Origin: Sweltsa coloradensis
Lineage: Eukaryota > Arthropoda > Insecta > Plecoptera > Chloroperlidae
Assembly: GCA_024449915.1 (NCBI GenBank)
Contig: JAMZAV010000779.1
Location: forward strand, 62,001 to 126,000
Length of the DNA: 64,000 bases
Reading direction: 5' to 3'
In this document: piece by piece, positions 23,403 through 35,621 of the stretch
Numbering within the stretch: position 1 is the first letter of the stretch
Layout of the letters: each line of letters begins with the position of its first letter
Made by a program: the position numbers and the translations under genes
Notes under the pieces: generated by a model
What the model was told of the DNA's origin: nothing
The model's input: the letters and a program-made list of their open reading frames with translations, nothing else
The model's database searches: none

Positions 23403-23585
23403 ATTAAGCATAAGCCCGCTTTAAGGACATAGTTATTGATTCGATCATAGCAATTGTCGTAAAAGTTTGACTCAACTGGGGTTCGAGCCCAGAACCTCCG
23501 GCTTTACGTGACATAGCTTCAAACTTTTAGACAGTTGTTATGAATCAATAAAATATCCTTAAAGTAGGCTTATGCTTAAAAACCT
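23403..23585. repeat. Inverted pair of SINE family C tails around a tRNA-like head
   Basis: The left arm is TTAAGCATAAGCCCGCTTTAAGG...GCAATTGTCGTAAAAGTTTG. The right arm is CAAACTTTTAGACAGTTGTTATG...AGGCTTATGCTTAAAAAC. In the middle, GGGGTTCGAGCCCAGAACCTCCGGC is a minus-strand tRNA T-arm. Similar units are at 44285 and 46081-46245. Confidence 0.7.
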
Positions 23586-23735
23586 TGTATATAATAATAA
23601 TAATTTTGTTTTCAAAATATTTTTAATTAGTTCTCTCTTTCATTACCTTACCTTACATAATTAACGCATTCGACCATCCACACGCTGCGCATCGCATGCG
23701 GCTTAACTGTGGAAGTGGAACTATGTTTCTTAAAG

Positions 23736-24197
23736 ACTAGGAAGCTTCGCAAACGCTTTTTCAGGCGCGTTGTTGGATGAGCGTATGTTTTTTTAAACGT
23801 AAAAAGTGTAAAATTGCGATTTTCATGAGAAATTATTTTTCGATTGCGTTCAAATTTTACACAAATATATAAATTCATAAAATTGAGGTTCTGTGAAAAT
23901 ATCATTACAATCGGATAAAGCATGTAGGTGTTATAAGTCGAAGAAATTTTTTTTAAATCGAAAAAAATCGTAAAATTGCGATTTTAATGAGAAAAAATTT
24001 TTTGATTGCGCTAAAAAACGTGGCAGTTCTAAGTTCAGAGATTTCGAAGGCCTCCATAAAATTTCATCGCAATTGGAGTATCGGTTTAGCTGGAATCGTG
24101 TGGACAAACACACAAAAATACAAAAAAAAACATTTTGGATTTTTTCTCCAGTGTAGTGAAATGGAGTCTTCGCTTCGCTCGCTACGCTCATCCAATA
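23736..24197. repeat. Repeat family with GTTGGATGAGCGTA ends, copy 1
   Basis: It begins ACTAGGAAGCTTCGCAAACGC...GTTGTTGGATGAGCGTA and ends CTTCGCTCGCTACGCTCATCCA, a 14-bp inverted end. It contains ATTACAATCGGATAAAGCATG and a segment like TTTCATCGCAATTGGAGTATC...GGACAAACACAC, recalling a motif common in invertebrate interspersed repeats. No coding frame is visible. Confidence 0.75.
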
Positions 24198-24311
24198 AGG
24201 ATTGTTCGTTTCTGAACACAAAAATTAAAAAAAATTATTAGCTGCGAGTCTAAACAATAAATGGGAAATTTATATACAGTTGGACATAATGATTTAACAA
24301 TACAATCAAAT

Positions 24312-24960
24312 AGACTAGGAAGCTTCGCAAACGCTTTTTAGGCGCGTTGTTGGATGGGCGTATGTTTTTTTAAAACGAATTAAGTGTAAAATTGCGATTT
24401 TCATGAGAAACTATTTTTCGATTGCGCTCAAATTTTACACAAATATATAAATTCATAAAATTGAGTTTCTGAGAAAATATCATTACAATCGGATGAAGCA
24501 TGTAGATGTTATATGTCGAAGAAATTTTTTTTAAACGAAAAAAGCGTAAAATTGCGATTTTCATAAAAAATTATTTTTCGATTGCGCTCAAATTTCACAT
24601 TAATATATTAATTCATAAAATTAAGGTTTTGTGTAAAAATCATAACAATCGGATAAAGCATGTAGATTTATAGTCGAAGAATTTTTTTTTCGAAAAAATC
24701 GAAAAAAATCGTAAAATAAAAAAATTAAAAATTAAATAAATAAATAATAAAATAAATAAAATAATTTTTCGATTGCGCTCAGAAACGTGGCAGTTCCAAG
24801 TTCAGAGATTTCGAAGGCCTCCATAAAATTTCATTGCAATTGGAGTATCGGTTTAGCCGGAATCGTGTGGACAAACACCGAAAAATACAAAAAAAAAGGA
24901 TTTTTTTCTCCAGTGTAGTGAAATGGAATCTTTGCTTCGCTCGCTACGCTCATCCAATAA
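24312..24960. repeat. Repeat family with GTTGGATGAGCGTA ends, copy 2
   Basis: It has the same ends and order as copy 1. The central unit (GCGATTTTCATGAGAAA...CAATCGGAT-AAGCATGTAG) is present twice in tandem with an A-rich stretch, making it longer. Confidence 0.75.
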
Positions 24961-26934
24961 ATACCTGATACAAGCTAATATACATAATAACAACAATATT
25001 AATAATATCAATAAAAATAATAATAAATTCCGATAATATCTAAATACTTTATTGTAAAAATGAAATGCAATGAATTTAAACAGTTGATTAAATCAGATTA
25101 AATCAAGGATTTTTACAAAAATAGTACCAACGAAATTACGTATGGAACTAAACGACGACAGAATACATTTCACAGCCTAGCCGCGATTATGCAATCGCGT
25201 AATGGTTCGGGTTGATAGGCCTAGTGGTGTGACTGGATGAAGTTCAAAATCACAATAAAATTAGCACGAGAACACGAACCTTGCCGAAAATGTGCGTTTT
25301 GTACGTCTCAAACTAATTCATCCATCAATCAAAGCGATTTGTCTGCCCTAGTCTGGGCAAACTTTTACGACAATATCAATAAAATACTCGCAAAGGTGAC
25401 TTCTAGCTTTGTAGTCCTACATGATATATTTTTAAAAAAGGCCTTCATTTTTTTATTGACTCAAGACTCGTAGGAAAATATTTTATACGAATGGAAGAAG
25501 GGCTTTGTACAAGAAATAATAGTTGTTTGTTACTGTTATAAGTCCATGGTTGTTTATTGAAGGGTTAAAACTGAAAACAAAACCAAAATTATTTGTATAT
25601 TCATTTTTCTCGATGCAATTCAAAACGTATACCTACCTCCTAAGTACTGTACTGAACGAGGCTGAATGTCCTCATCAACCAAGAATCTTGGACATAACTG
25701 GCAATGAAATGAAAAATATTTTATTTTTTTATTGCTATGATTTATTTTATGCCACCAAAACAGTAGGTACCCTCCAAATGCGATATAGGCATTCATAAAA
25801 TAGCTAACTAAAGCACAAACACTTAAATGATATCAAAATATTTTGCAGAATAATGGTTCGTCTTGTGCTATATTTCAGTGTTCAACAAACACCATAGAGT
25901 TATAATAGTAGGTACTCTCTCAAACTCCATGCACATACGGTTCATACCAAGTAACTCAACCAAGAGACCTACTTCTAGTTGATCACTGGCTTTATCTTTC
26001 GCAGTTCAGGCCATTTTTCACAGTTGCCATTGATCAGAAATTTATTTGCTTTTTCAAAATAAATTAAATTCACAAAATGTCAACTGGGGATTTCAATTAT
26101 TTCAATTGAATTCGAAAGAAAAACTCACCAATATTTTTTCGCCATAAAAATGGGTTGAAGCAACATGACAGTGTTCCCCCCTGCCACCAGCACCACCTTC
26201 CCTAAATTCCATATCCTGGGTTTTTAGTTTTTAAATACCACTTTACCCCTTAATTAAGAGGAATTGGACATATTTGGCAACTGTTGGCAAATAGATTTTG
26301 GACTTCCTAACACAATCAAAAATCGTGATAATCAATTCTTTAAAAAAATATATAATTTAAATAAATTTTTGTTATGTGACTGAGGAGCTGTTCTTTACCG
26401 CTTCCGTGACAAACTGTCCAAAATCTCAAATATCTTTGATGTCAGTCAGCCGAGTAAAAAGGAATTTGCCAAAAACGCATGGTCATGCGTTTTTGGTCGT
26501 TTTGTGTCTTTGGTACAATTGCCCAAAATATTTATAGTGTTGGTAGGTCCAGGTCCCTCAAAAATGACTTTTGAGTTCCTGAAATTAAAGTTCCTTTATT
26601 TGAAACATTGTGGTAAATAGAATTATCATGAAGCAAATAATGGTCCATCAATCAAGGTTACACTTGCTAATTATGCTTCTGCTTTTGGATTAACTAATTT
26701 TGATATTCGTGTCGGCTAAATCCATTTTCAAATGGCTGGGACCGTGAACCAAAGTTTGGGAAACGCTGTTCTGCTGTGTTGTATCCGAAATGGGCGTATA
26801 GTTAGTTTTTGTGGAAAAGGACTGGTTTTCTTTACAATACTTGGGAGTTAACTTGTTCGCAATGACTGTCTAAATAAAACGTAAATAAATTCATAATTAA
26901 TTTCCGATCGTTTACAATAATTTACTGTCATTCC
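24961..26934. other. Intergenic, no gene recognised
   Basis: This is AT-rich sequence with no transposon ends, tRNA boxes or conserved protein found on either strand. Confidence 0.5.
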
Positions 26935-27113
26935 CGGTCATACTTTAAAATTTCACCGCCATGTTAATTTTCCACAATCATGCTTCAGCGATGACGTCAC
27001 TGAACGAAGCTATAGGTGTGTGATTTTAAGGTATTCCTTATTCTCACAACTACAAAATTTTATCGACAGGAGCAGCTGATTTCTTCTAGATTTTCCTCTA
27101 ACTTATCCACAAG
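26935..27113 (+). promoter_or_regulatory. Possible housekeeping promoter and 5' UTR exon (UQCRQ?)
   Basis: The segment holds a YY1-like ACCGCCATGTT at about 26957, a perfect CRE (TGACGTCA, 26992-26999) and, about 110 bases later, a good splice donor CAAG|GTAAAT at 27113/27114. YY1 and CRE sites are typical of promoters of respiratory-chain genes. UQCRQ at 35,227 needs an upstream non-coding exon on this strand, so I infer this could be its first exon, with an 8.1 kb intron. A second YY1-like GCCGCCATTT lies at about 27730. Transcript evidence is absent. Chance matches or another gene's promoter are real alternatives. Confidence 0.3.
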
Positions 27114-27234
27114 GTAAATATTTCGCATCTTGAAAGTATTTTATAAGACGTCAATATGTACTCTTGACGCGAGCTTAACATTCTAGTACAAGTCGTTGAA
27201 CCTAGTTAGTAAGCCCTACAATTCATAATTCGTA

Positions 27235-27500
27235 TAGGAATTTCCCTAGATTTAGGCCTAGGGCCTAGGCTAGACCTAGACATAGTAGGGGCCTATTGTA
27301 GGGCCTAGGTTGGCTAGGCCCTACCACTAGGCTTAGGCCTGAGTCTATTTTTGCTTAGGCGTAGTGCCTAGGCCTGTGCTCTACCAAATCCAGTCTAGCT
27401 AGTCCAAGTCCCTACACTCAACTGGGTCGGATAAGCCTCCCTAGGTCCCTAGCCCTATTTAGTAGGCCTAGGCCTAGCTAGGCCTTGCTAATGGTATAGG
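27235..27500. repeat. CCTAGG/TAGGCC-rich low-complexity block
   Basis: Over about 260 bases the words CCTAGG, TAGGCC and GGCCTA recur almost every 10-15 bases in irregular order, a dense local cluster of the motif that is over-represented across the left part of the window. Confidence 0.75.
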
Positions 27501-28189
27501 CTAGCCCCTAGCCTAGGCCCTATGTATTTTGTGTATGAGTAGGTGGGTGCTTGGGGCCTTGAGAATCAAAGCCTAGGTCCACCCTAGCACATCCAAGGTG
27601 TAGTTACACCTAGGGTGGTGACTCCTGCAACGGCCAGGTCGATGGCTGAAGTGCTTATTCAGTTTCCAAATCTCATGACCAGCTGTCTGTGTCCCATTTA
27701 GCTCCCACTCTTGACGCATGCAACTTTGCCGCCATTTATCCAGTTTTGTTGGGTATGTAGTGCGTCCGCTAGGACCTAGGCCTAGCTAGTAGTAGGCCTA
27801 CCGTAGCTCATTACTTGTAACATGTTACTGTTTTGAGTAGCGAGGACAGAAGCGGGTTATTTTTAAAATTGTTAGCCCTAGTAAAGTAGCGAGTAGCAAG
27901 CTACTAGACAGGGAACTGTAGCGTAAAATCGATGCTACTCTTTGCAATAATGCTATTAAATCATTGCCATTTGCAAAAACTAATCATTTGTCAACCATCT
28001 AAAATGATAAGAACTTGCTATGAGTTTTCCACTTTTCACATCCTCGTATTGACACAATAGCGTAGGCCTAGTAGGTACATGTAGCCTGATGGGAACTTCT
28101 TTGGTTCATGGGCCCCCAAAAAATTGTTTTTCTTTGTTTTTCGTGCTTTTAAGTATTGCGTTAAACTATTATTATACCTTCAAAACCTT

Positions 28190-30060
28190 TAAGAGGGGTC
28201 GTTGAGCTTGGCCCAACTCGAAGGTGCGCACTCAGGTGTTGATGATTTCTGCTTCTTCGGTTGGAAATCATCATCATTATCTGTTGTCACGTCCAACTCT
28301 GCGTTGGATTGGCATTGAAGACAGGCCTCTCCATCTTCTTCTGTTTTGCCACCACTCCTCTCCTTCCATCACATTCCAGTCTCCTCCTCGCTGTTCTACA
28401 TCCTTTCTCACACTATTCTGCCATTGTTGTCGTGGTCTGCCCTTTGGTCTCCTACCTGGAATTTCCAATTCCATCATTCTTCTCAGTAATCTCGCTCCTT
28501 CCAACCTTTTGACATGTCCAAACCACTTTAATCTTCTCTCTCCAATTTGCTCCATTAAATTCCTCAAACCTACTTGATCTCGGATATCTTCATTCTGTAT
28601 TCGGTCCCATCTAGTCTTACCTACAATGCTTCTCAAAAACTTCATATCTACAGCCTGCACAAGGCTCTCATCCACTATTGTCATATTCCAAGTCTCTTCT
28701 GCCAGTGTTGGGGTCGCTACTTTTAAAAAGTAGCATGCTATCGCTATCGTTACATGCCCCGAAAAAGTAGCAAAGCTACTTTTACTTTTTTTTAGATGTA
28801 GCGACGCTACATTCGCGCTACAGAAGAAATATAGCGCACTACTTTTCCGCAACATGTTCACGTTTAATCGGGGGGTGTCGAGATCTCACATTATCCCGTA
28901 TTTAAAGCCTTTTGACGTCGTGCCGCGATGATTTTTAACTACATTTATGTCAACTCGATCGTGATCTATCATCAAAAGCACATAGTTTTCGGTTTCCATT
29001 GTGATAGAAGGCGTTCTTTTAACGTTTTAGGCTAGGCTAGGCCCTAGTCTTTTAAGAATTCTAGGCCTAATGATCAACATTCATATTGCATTTCTTATTT
29101 TCAACAACGTGTTTTTCGCGGAATCACTGCAGAAGAATGCGACAAACAAAGTTCGGAATAGGCCTACTGGTGCCGTACAATAGCGATAAAGCCCGGAATG
29201 TCCCAAGGGAGGGGAGATATATGACACTAATCACTTCATTTTAATATTCAATTCAGACGATTGGCGTAATTATTGAGCGGCTTATGCTCTAAATCAATAA
29301 TCCGACTTCTAATTATCGTGGATACATCTTTGTTTACGACCCTGAAATAGCACTCAAGATGCTCCACGCAATTTAATAATCACTGCAATATTTTGGTGAA
29401 GTCAGCTCACACGATGTGACAGATCGGCGATCACTCGCATCCTTCGGACGACGCAGAGAGAGAGAGAGAGAGAGGGAGAGGCTCGCTGGGAGAGAGCGAG
29501 GGAGATGGTGTGCAAGTGAGACGAGATTACGGGCCGGTCTACATGGCGAGCACATGACGTGGCGCGGCGGGCGTTACAAGTTAGTTTGCATTGCCGACTT
29601 TTGACTTTACGTGGTACTGGAACTGCTGGCGCCGAAACTTAGAAAGTAGCGCAAATATCACGCTAACGCTACAAAAATTGTAGCATGCTACCGCTACAAT
29701 ATGCCCCCTTAATAAAGTAGCGCGCTACTGGCTCCGCTACACGTAAAAGTAGCATGCTACATGTAGCGCGCTACTCCCCAAGACTGTCTTCTGCATATAG
29801 GCCTATGTCAGTATTGGAACAAAGAAGGTCTGGTACAGATGGTACCGTAACCTTGCACTTCTTTGGTAGGCCTATTTCTCTGTTCCATGACCATATGAGA
29901 CCTTGGATAGATTGGAATAACCCAACAGCTTGCTGCATCCTTCTTCCTATCTCTGGTTGAATCCTTCCATCGCATGCTACTATACTCCCCACGTACTTAA
30001 AATTCTCCACTTGCTTTAGGCTACCAATATCATTAGGTACCAAATTTTGCATGAATGTTA
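28190..30060 (-). pseudogene. LINE reverse-transcriptase C-terminal fragment, interrupted
   Basis: Minus-strand reading gives a non-LTR retrotransposon end in two parts. 30052-29795 encodes VENFKYVGSIVACDGRIQPE, the C-terminal thumb region. 28702-28280 encodes FLRSIVGKTRWDRIQNEDIR, RRLKWFGHVKRLEGARLL and RRPKGRPRQQW, the usual terminal motif of such elements. The hAT element 28703-29786 separates them. The 5' part of the LINE is missing. The 3' tail (28190-28280) recurs at 51,085. A second broken copy lies at 33,930-34,920. Confidence 0.8.
28703..29786. mobile_element. hAT element inserted in the LINE, CAGTGTTGGGG ends
   Basis: It starts CAGTGTTGGGGTCGCTAC and ends TACTCCCCAAGACTG. The duplication TCTTCTGC is perfect (28695-28702 and 29787-29794). 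Subterminal parts are packed with TAGCATGCTA and TAGCGCGCTAC palindromes. An (AG)n run is at 29453-29476. It is 1,084 bp with no transposase frame. Confidence 0.9.
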
Positions 30061-33000
30061 ATTAAAGTTCAGTACCGGTAGGCCTACCTATTATTAATAT
30101 TTTTCAGAGATATTTGCGTAGGCCCTAGATTAATAATATAAATAAATAGAAAGTTAATGAAGTTAATATAAAGTTGTCTCGTAGACTGAACAAACACCCC
30201 AGTCCGGTCTGAATATGGTCAGTGAGGAAGCCAAGCTAGCTCGGTATGTAGGCCTACATGCTCAAATATGCATGATAAATTCAAGCAAAATCAAATTCAA
30301 ATTTGTGACTATCTTTCTTTGTTAAAAAACCAAACTTCCGTGATTTGACCCATATAAAGAGGAGTACGTAGTTTACTCCCTAATAACAGTGGCAATGGCC
30401 TTCCTATGGCAATGGCCCCCCTCTCCTTCTTTGCCTACTTCTTTAACATGGGTGTCTGGATTCTACAGTCGGATCTTTCCAGTATTAGCCTTCCATATTT
30501 TTAAAGATATAGGCCCTATATGGCCTATAATTTTAAGTGTTCAAATCGGTATTAATGTGCATGATGCATTATTTATAGGATACTAGAAAAGGGCGTAGCC
30601 CCATTTACATTTAGTGTCTCAGAGCCACTTTCACCTTGGTTCAGACTTCAGAGTGTTTTTTCTTTAAATAAAGTCCTCTTTTACTTTTTTTGGAGCTACA
30701 AACAAAAGAGTGTGGCTGATTTTATGCCAAGTTATCCTTTAAAAAATTTGAAATGTGATTTTCTGAAACGCTTGTAAAAGTACTGGTTAAGTAGCCTACT
30801 GGTTAGGTGGAAGAACGATATGGAATCGAGCGTCACCATTTTTTGTGTTTGTTCTTGTGTTTCATCTGTAGGGCCTAATTTATTGTAGGCCTACTTGTAT
30901 AACAAAAATAAAGACTAGCAGTACCTCTTAATTTGAGTCGTTCACCAACTCCACAAGTTTTGAAACTCAAATATTGTTGATTTAAATAAAAACAAATTAA
31001 TAACAAAAATCTGGGCCTAGGCCTATCATTTAAATCGAAATGAGCAAATAAAATAATTTTAATATATAATAGTTCCAAATAAATCATGATTTTTTATAAT
31101 TCTTTACAGTACCGGTAATAAAAGTTTTAAAATGTCACACACCCTGCCTTGGTTACATAATCATCATTCACATATCACCCCTCCTCATAGCTCACTATCT
31201 TGGTTAACGCAAGGTCACATTAATGCTCGATGTTGAACCCAAATTACTATTAGCCTAGTTAGGGCCTAATTAATTCTTTGCAAATCATCTAATCTCAGTG
31301 CCTCTTGCTCCTTCCAATCCAGACTGAGCTTTTACAATTCCAGTTTCAACTAAAAGCTTGTGATAGCATTACTGAACTGAAGACTGATTATTCCAATCTG
31401 AACTCTGCTCGCATAGGCCTAGTCTGTTTCCTCAGGTTCAAGCCGACTTCCGTGTGCTCAACCTGATTGTACGTAGGCCCTCTACTGGTAATTAATACTG
31501 GCGTATTTTTAACCCTTCCTCTGGCTAATGATTGGTTGGTCCTATCATTAGAGTTGTATTAAAATGGTTTTATTTTTTTCATAATTTATTTTTTTTAAAT
31601 TGCAAAAAGTGGTGTTAGGCCCTACATGCTTTTATTTTATTTTTGCCTTCCTCACATTGCAAAACAGTGATGTAAATATTATATTACTTAAAATACATAG
31701 GGTCACACCTGTTTTCATCTCACGGGTACATCTAGTTATCGCTCCTGCAGCCATTTGCTGACCAAAATTGGAACATCACAGCACAATTTGATCAGGAGAA
31801 AGTAATTTACAATAATTTACACGTATTGTTTCCATTTTAGCTTGTATTCATCAGATAGTACGGTGAAAGGTGATAAATAGTTTAGTAATTTTGTTTTTGT
31901 TAACGGAAACAGTAAAATATGTTTTTATTTTGCAAATAGGGGAAGATTTGGTGTTATTACCATTTGGCGGTGTTAGGTACGTATATGGTTTTCCTTTTAT
32001 TACCATTGAGCGGTGTTATTTCGGTTTATTAAATAAAATGAAAAACACACACCTCTTCCTATCATTGTTGGCAATCTCATCTTCAAAGTTATATTTATTT
32101 AAACCATTCCAAAATGATGAATATACTGATGATAACCGTACCTAATGTACAATATTGTTTTAATTTCTATACCTACTCTGTAGGCCTATGTCCTTAGGCT
32201 TTGTTAAATAAATGCACTTAGACTCGATTGATTTTCCGCTATCACCTGATTTTAAGAACCCATAGGTTCCAAATTACATTTAGTGTCAGTTCTCATTATC
32301 AATTTTTTACTAGGCCTACAATAATTATTGTATTTAATTGTTTATTAATTCATTGTCATTATGTTTTCGTAACTGAGTTGTAATGAGAACTCTATTCTAG
32401 CTTCACTAGATGCTAGATAGGGCCTAGGTCTACTAACGTTACATTTGTAAGTAGGGTCTATGTAGTTTATGTAGTAAAGTGAAAACTAGTTAGTAACGTA
32501 ATATAATAGTATAAATTTATTATTTATTTAACGTCTATCCTATTCAGTTATAAAAACTGATTTACAAAGGAGGACAACAAAATAAATCTAATTACATAGA
32601 TGCAGACACAACATGAACTACATTTAAGTAAATATTTGAAATAGTAATATTATAACAACAATGCAATAAAACACAATAATTTTGGTTGGTAACAAATAAA
32701 AAGGATATTAAATGCTTAGTTAATTAATTGATAAATCAAATATAAAAAAGTGGAAAAAAAGAAAGAAAATGAAAGAAAGGAAAAAAGAAAAAGGAAGAAA
32801 GAAAGAAGATGAAGAAAGAAAAACAAATCATTAAAAAAGAAAAACGAATAGAAAAAAAACTGATTTATTAGACAATCTCACTCTTAAACGAATATGAGAT
32901 TTGCCAAAAATCAGGAACAGCAAATCAGGGAGTAATCAAACTTTCGCGGAAGAAACTACCGAACGCGAATCTTCATTCTTATGTTCAATCTTCATTCTTA

Positions 33001-33929
33001 TGTTCAATCTTCATTCTTGTGTTCAAATCTTAATAAAAATTTAGTACAAATGATCTTGACTCTAATATATAATTATTTAAAATTGTTCAAGTCAAAAACT
33101 GATCACAGCAATGATACAGGACACCTAACTCAAGTCGCAAGCTCTACCAGTGGGCGGCAACCAGACAATCTAGGCAGAAAAATATGATTGAAAATACATT
33201 GATTGTATCATAATAAAAGCAATAATGAACAAACAAAGAAAATAGCAAAATCATGAATAAGAAATAAGCAAATCTAAATTACTCAAACACACAGACAATG
33301 TCCAACAAATAAATAGTGAAAATCAATTTTTCTTTGTTCATCAAATGTGTTGTAGTGTTAATATATTCAAACTGTGTAAACGTTTGCTCTATTATATCTA
33401 ATGTTCTCTGGAATGTAAATTCTGTATTAGATAAATAAATAATAATAATAATTTAAAAAAAATTCTGTCATATTTGTAAAGTTGCTTGATGAACACGTAT
33501 TTATCTGCTGCTTGTTATTTTAATCTTCGGACTTTCTAATTTTATTAGGCTTTTAGTAAATATTATAGCCTAGATAGTTTTTTTATTCTGAGGGCCATAG
33601 ATAGTAGGCCTACCTACCATAATTGTATATTATATTTATTATAATTTATAATATGTAATATATAATAACAAATATAGTAATAAGACATGGTAATTACCTT
33701 TCAGAGCCCACCTAGTTATGTTCACCCAAATTTAATAACTGGTCTCACTCACATAATACAACTAGACCTAGACCTAAATTGTTTTGTTTAGGAGGCCATA
33801 GTCATAGAATTTGTTAATTCCTACGTTTGAAAGTAATATTATTTTGAGCTGAACATAACATGAGACGTTTGGCTACACGTAACGTGACAGGTGGACCAAT
33901 CAGAATGTTGAGCATAAAATCATTCTTTC
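30061..33929. other. Intergenic, no gene recognised
   Basis: This is AT-rich sequence with several TAGGCCTA palindromes. It holds a purine-only-like tract at about 32745-32855 and three tandem 19-bp units (TCTTCATTCTTATGTTCAA) at about 32969-33027. I see no exon or transposon ends. Confidence 0.5.
32745..32855. repeat. Polypurine tract (GAAA-rich)
   Basis: About 110 bases consist almost wholly of A and G (GAAAGAAAATGAAAGAAAGG and similar), capable in principle of triplex-type structure. Confidence 0.85.
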
Positions 33930-34090
33930 TTGGTTCGAACATCGTCATCATTTTTATCTGTTGGAAGTTGGAACGTCCAGCTTTGCATTGTGTCGGCGTT
34001 GAAGATCGGCCTCTCCATCTTCTTCTCTCCGCCACCACATTCCTGTCTCCTGCTCACTGTTTCACATCTTTACTCACACTATCAATCCTG

Positions 34091-34669
34091 CAACCCTCCA
34101 AATTTCTTCTCGCTAGCTCGCAACTTGCGAGTGACTTTTGATAGGTTGTGAGTAAACCGTATTTTACTTGAAAATTGATTTTTTTAAATCTGAAACATTT
34201 TGAACATTTTGCCCATCAATAATTGATAGTTATTATTTACTACAATTCAGAAATTAAAAAAGTCCGCCCCAACCGGGAATCGAACCACGGATCTCCCGCA
34301 TTCCAGACAGGCGTCTGGAGATCCGTGGTTCGATTCCCGGTTGGGGCGGACTTTTTTAATTTCTGAATTGTAGTAAATAATAACAATTACACCTACGGGA
34401 GTGTTTCCTGACTAACCAAATCGAGAAATAATTGATAGGCCACGTGACAATGAAATGGAGGAGTTATAAAGTTGTATGTCATAATAAAATCTCTTTCACT
34501 TTCTTTTTACTGTTTTTCAAGACAAGATAATGCCTAAAATTCATTTCAGGCCTTCAAAACATAATGCAGGGCTAAAAAAATCCCTCCAGCGGCTGGGGCT
34601 TGGCTCCAGACCCCAGCCACACCTCGCATGCTCGTTGCAAGTAGACGACTAATAGATTTGTGGAGGTTG
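34091..34669. mobile_element. hAT-like MITE inside the LINE fragment
   Basis: The ends CAACCCTCCAAAT and ATTTGTGGAGGTTG are inverted. The flanks CAATCCTG (34083-34090) and CTATCCTG (34670-34677) match at 7 of 8. It contains the tRNA-like palindrome at 34229-34384 and a piece CTGGGGCTTGGCTCCAGACCCC shared in kind with the G/C-rich hAT group. Confidence 0.7.
34229..34384. repeat. Perfect inverted repeat of a tRNA-like 3' half
   Basis: The 68-bp arms 34229-34296 and 34317-34384 are exact inverted copies around a 20-base spacer. Each arm holds GATCCGTGGTTCGATTCCCGG (B box and T-arm), then TTGGGGCGGAC, T6 and AATTTCTGAATTG. T6-AATTTCTG is the same junction seen in SINE family A. It lies inside the MITE 34091-34669. 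Confidence 0.85.
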
Positions 34670-35226
34670 CTATCCTGCCACCGTTGTCATGGTCTCCTAT
34701 CTGGTATTTCCAATTCCTTCATTCTTGGCAATCTCTCTCTTTCCATCCTTTTGACAGGGCCAAACTCTTTTAATCTTGTCTCAAATTCGCTTCATTAAAT
34801 TCCTTTCTGTACGATCTTGAATATGTCGTTGATCTCGAATACTATCCTCATTCCTTATTCGGCCCCATCTGGTCTTACCTACAATGCTTCTCATAAAGCT
34901 CTCCTCCATAATCTTTAAATCAATTATGGGCCCTATTACATTCGCTAATATTCCTTATCTGAGTTGGTCTGCAAATCAATCCTGTCAGCAGAAGTCAATT
35001 TAATGCAAACAAAAAGAAATAGAAATTAAGCATGGAATTGAAGCTTGATTGGCACATTGAAATATCGATCTTGGTTTTCGTGGTTGTAGTTGCCCCATGC
35101 TCAGCGAGGGAATATTGCAAGCTACTTTAATCTAGCTTTAAGAAGCTAACCGCTCTTACAGACGAAATACAGTTTAGGTCTAGGTCTCCAATGTTTATAT
35201 TTAACGCAATAACGTTTTTTTTGCAG

Positions 35227-35589
35227 GCTTCATAATGGGACGGCATTTCGGCGAGTTGGCTAAAGTCCGTGGGATCATCAGCTATAAACTTTCTCCATTT
35301 GAGCAGCGTGCATTTGCCGGTGTTCTATCAAAAGGGCTGCCGAATGTTTTCACAAGACTGCGCAGCAACATCTTCAGAGTAGTTCCACGTATGTTTAAAA
35401 AAATATATATATTGGGGTCTTTGCCTATCTCTTGGCCTTGAACATAGCTTATAGACATTCTTTAAATAATGCTAATAACATATCCTCTTTTCAGCATTTG
35501 TAATTGGATACCTGTTCTACGATCAGGTTGAGAGGACCCATAATGCTTTAATGCGCAAAAACCCGGCCGACTTCGAAAATGATGTTTAG
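35227..35589 (+). CDS. UQCRQ: Cytochrome b-c1 complex subunit 8 (span, two coding exons)
   Basis: Two exons (35227-35388 and 35495-35589) join to an 82-residue protein, the same length as the vertebrate protein. It starts MGRHFGELAKVRGIISY and continues SPFEQRAF, with KNPADFEND near the end. These are the conserved signatures of the small ubiquinone-binding subunit of respiratory complex III in the mitochondrial inner membrane. One hydrophobic helix is visible at about residues 48-63 (VVPPFVIGYLFYDQ). The protein has no cleavable presequence, as is usual for this subunit. Eight bases of 5' UTR precede the ATG after a T-rich acceptor, so at least one upstream non-coding exon is expected. The intron is 106 bases (GTATGT...CAG). 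A polyadenylation signal follows at 35622. Confidence 0.96.
35235..35388 (+). CDS. UQCRQ: UQCRQ coding exon 1
   Basis: ATG at 35235 is the first in-frame methionine after the acceptor AG (35225-35226), and it matches the family N-terminus MGR-FG. The exon encodes residues 1-51 and one base of the next Pro codon, ending before GTATGT. Confidence 0.95.
35495..35589 (+). CDS. UQCRQ: UQCRQ coding exon 2
   Basis: The exon completes Pro52 and encodes FVIGYLFYDQ through the conserved KNPADFEND tail and a TAG stop. The acceptor is TTTTCAG at 35489-35494. Confidence 0.95.
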
Positions 35590-35621
35590 GCTGGATTCTC
35601 TGAAACTGACATACCTTAGGA

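Larger units (their letters stand above)
33930..34920 (-). pseudogene. Second LINE 3' fragment, interrupted by hAT
   Basis: 34664-34920 and 33930-34090 together repeat the order of the LINE end at 28.2-28.7 kb, with frameshifts: CATCTGGTCTTACCTACAATG, GCCAAACTC-TTTAATCTTG, TGTCATGGTCTCCTA, then GGCCTCTCCATCTTCTTCT. A 0.58-kb insertion separates the parts. It cannot encode protein. Confidence 0.75.

Noticed and set aside
28224..28577. Plus-strand open frames over the LINE end
   Set aside because: They are antisense to the reverse-transcriptase C-terminus, which gives a recognisable protein only on the minus strand.
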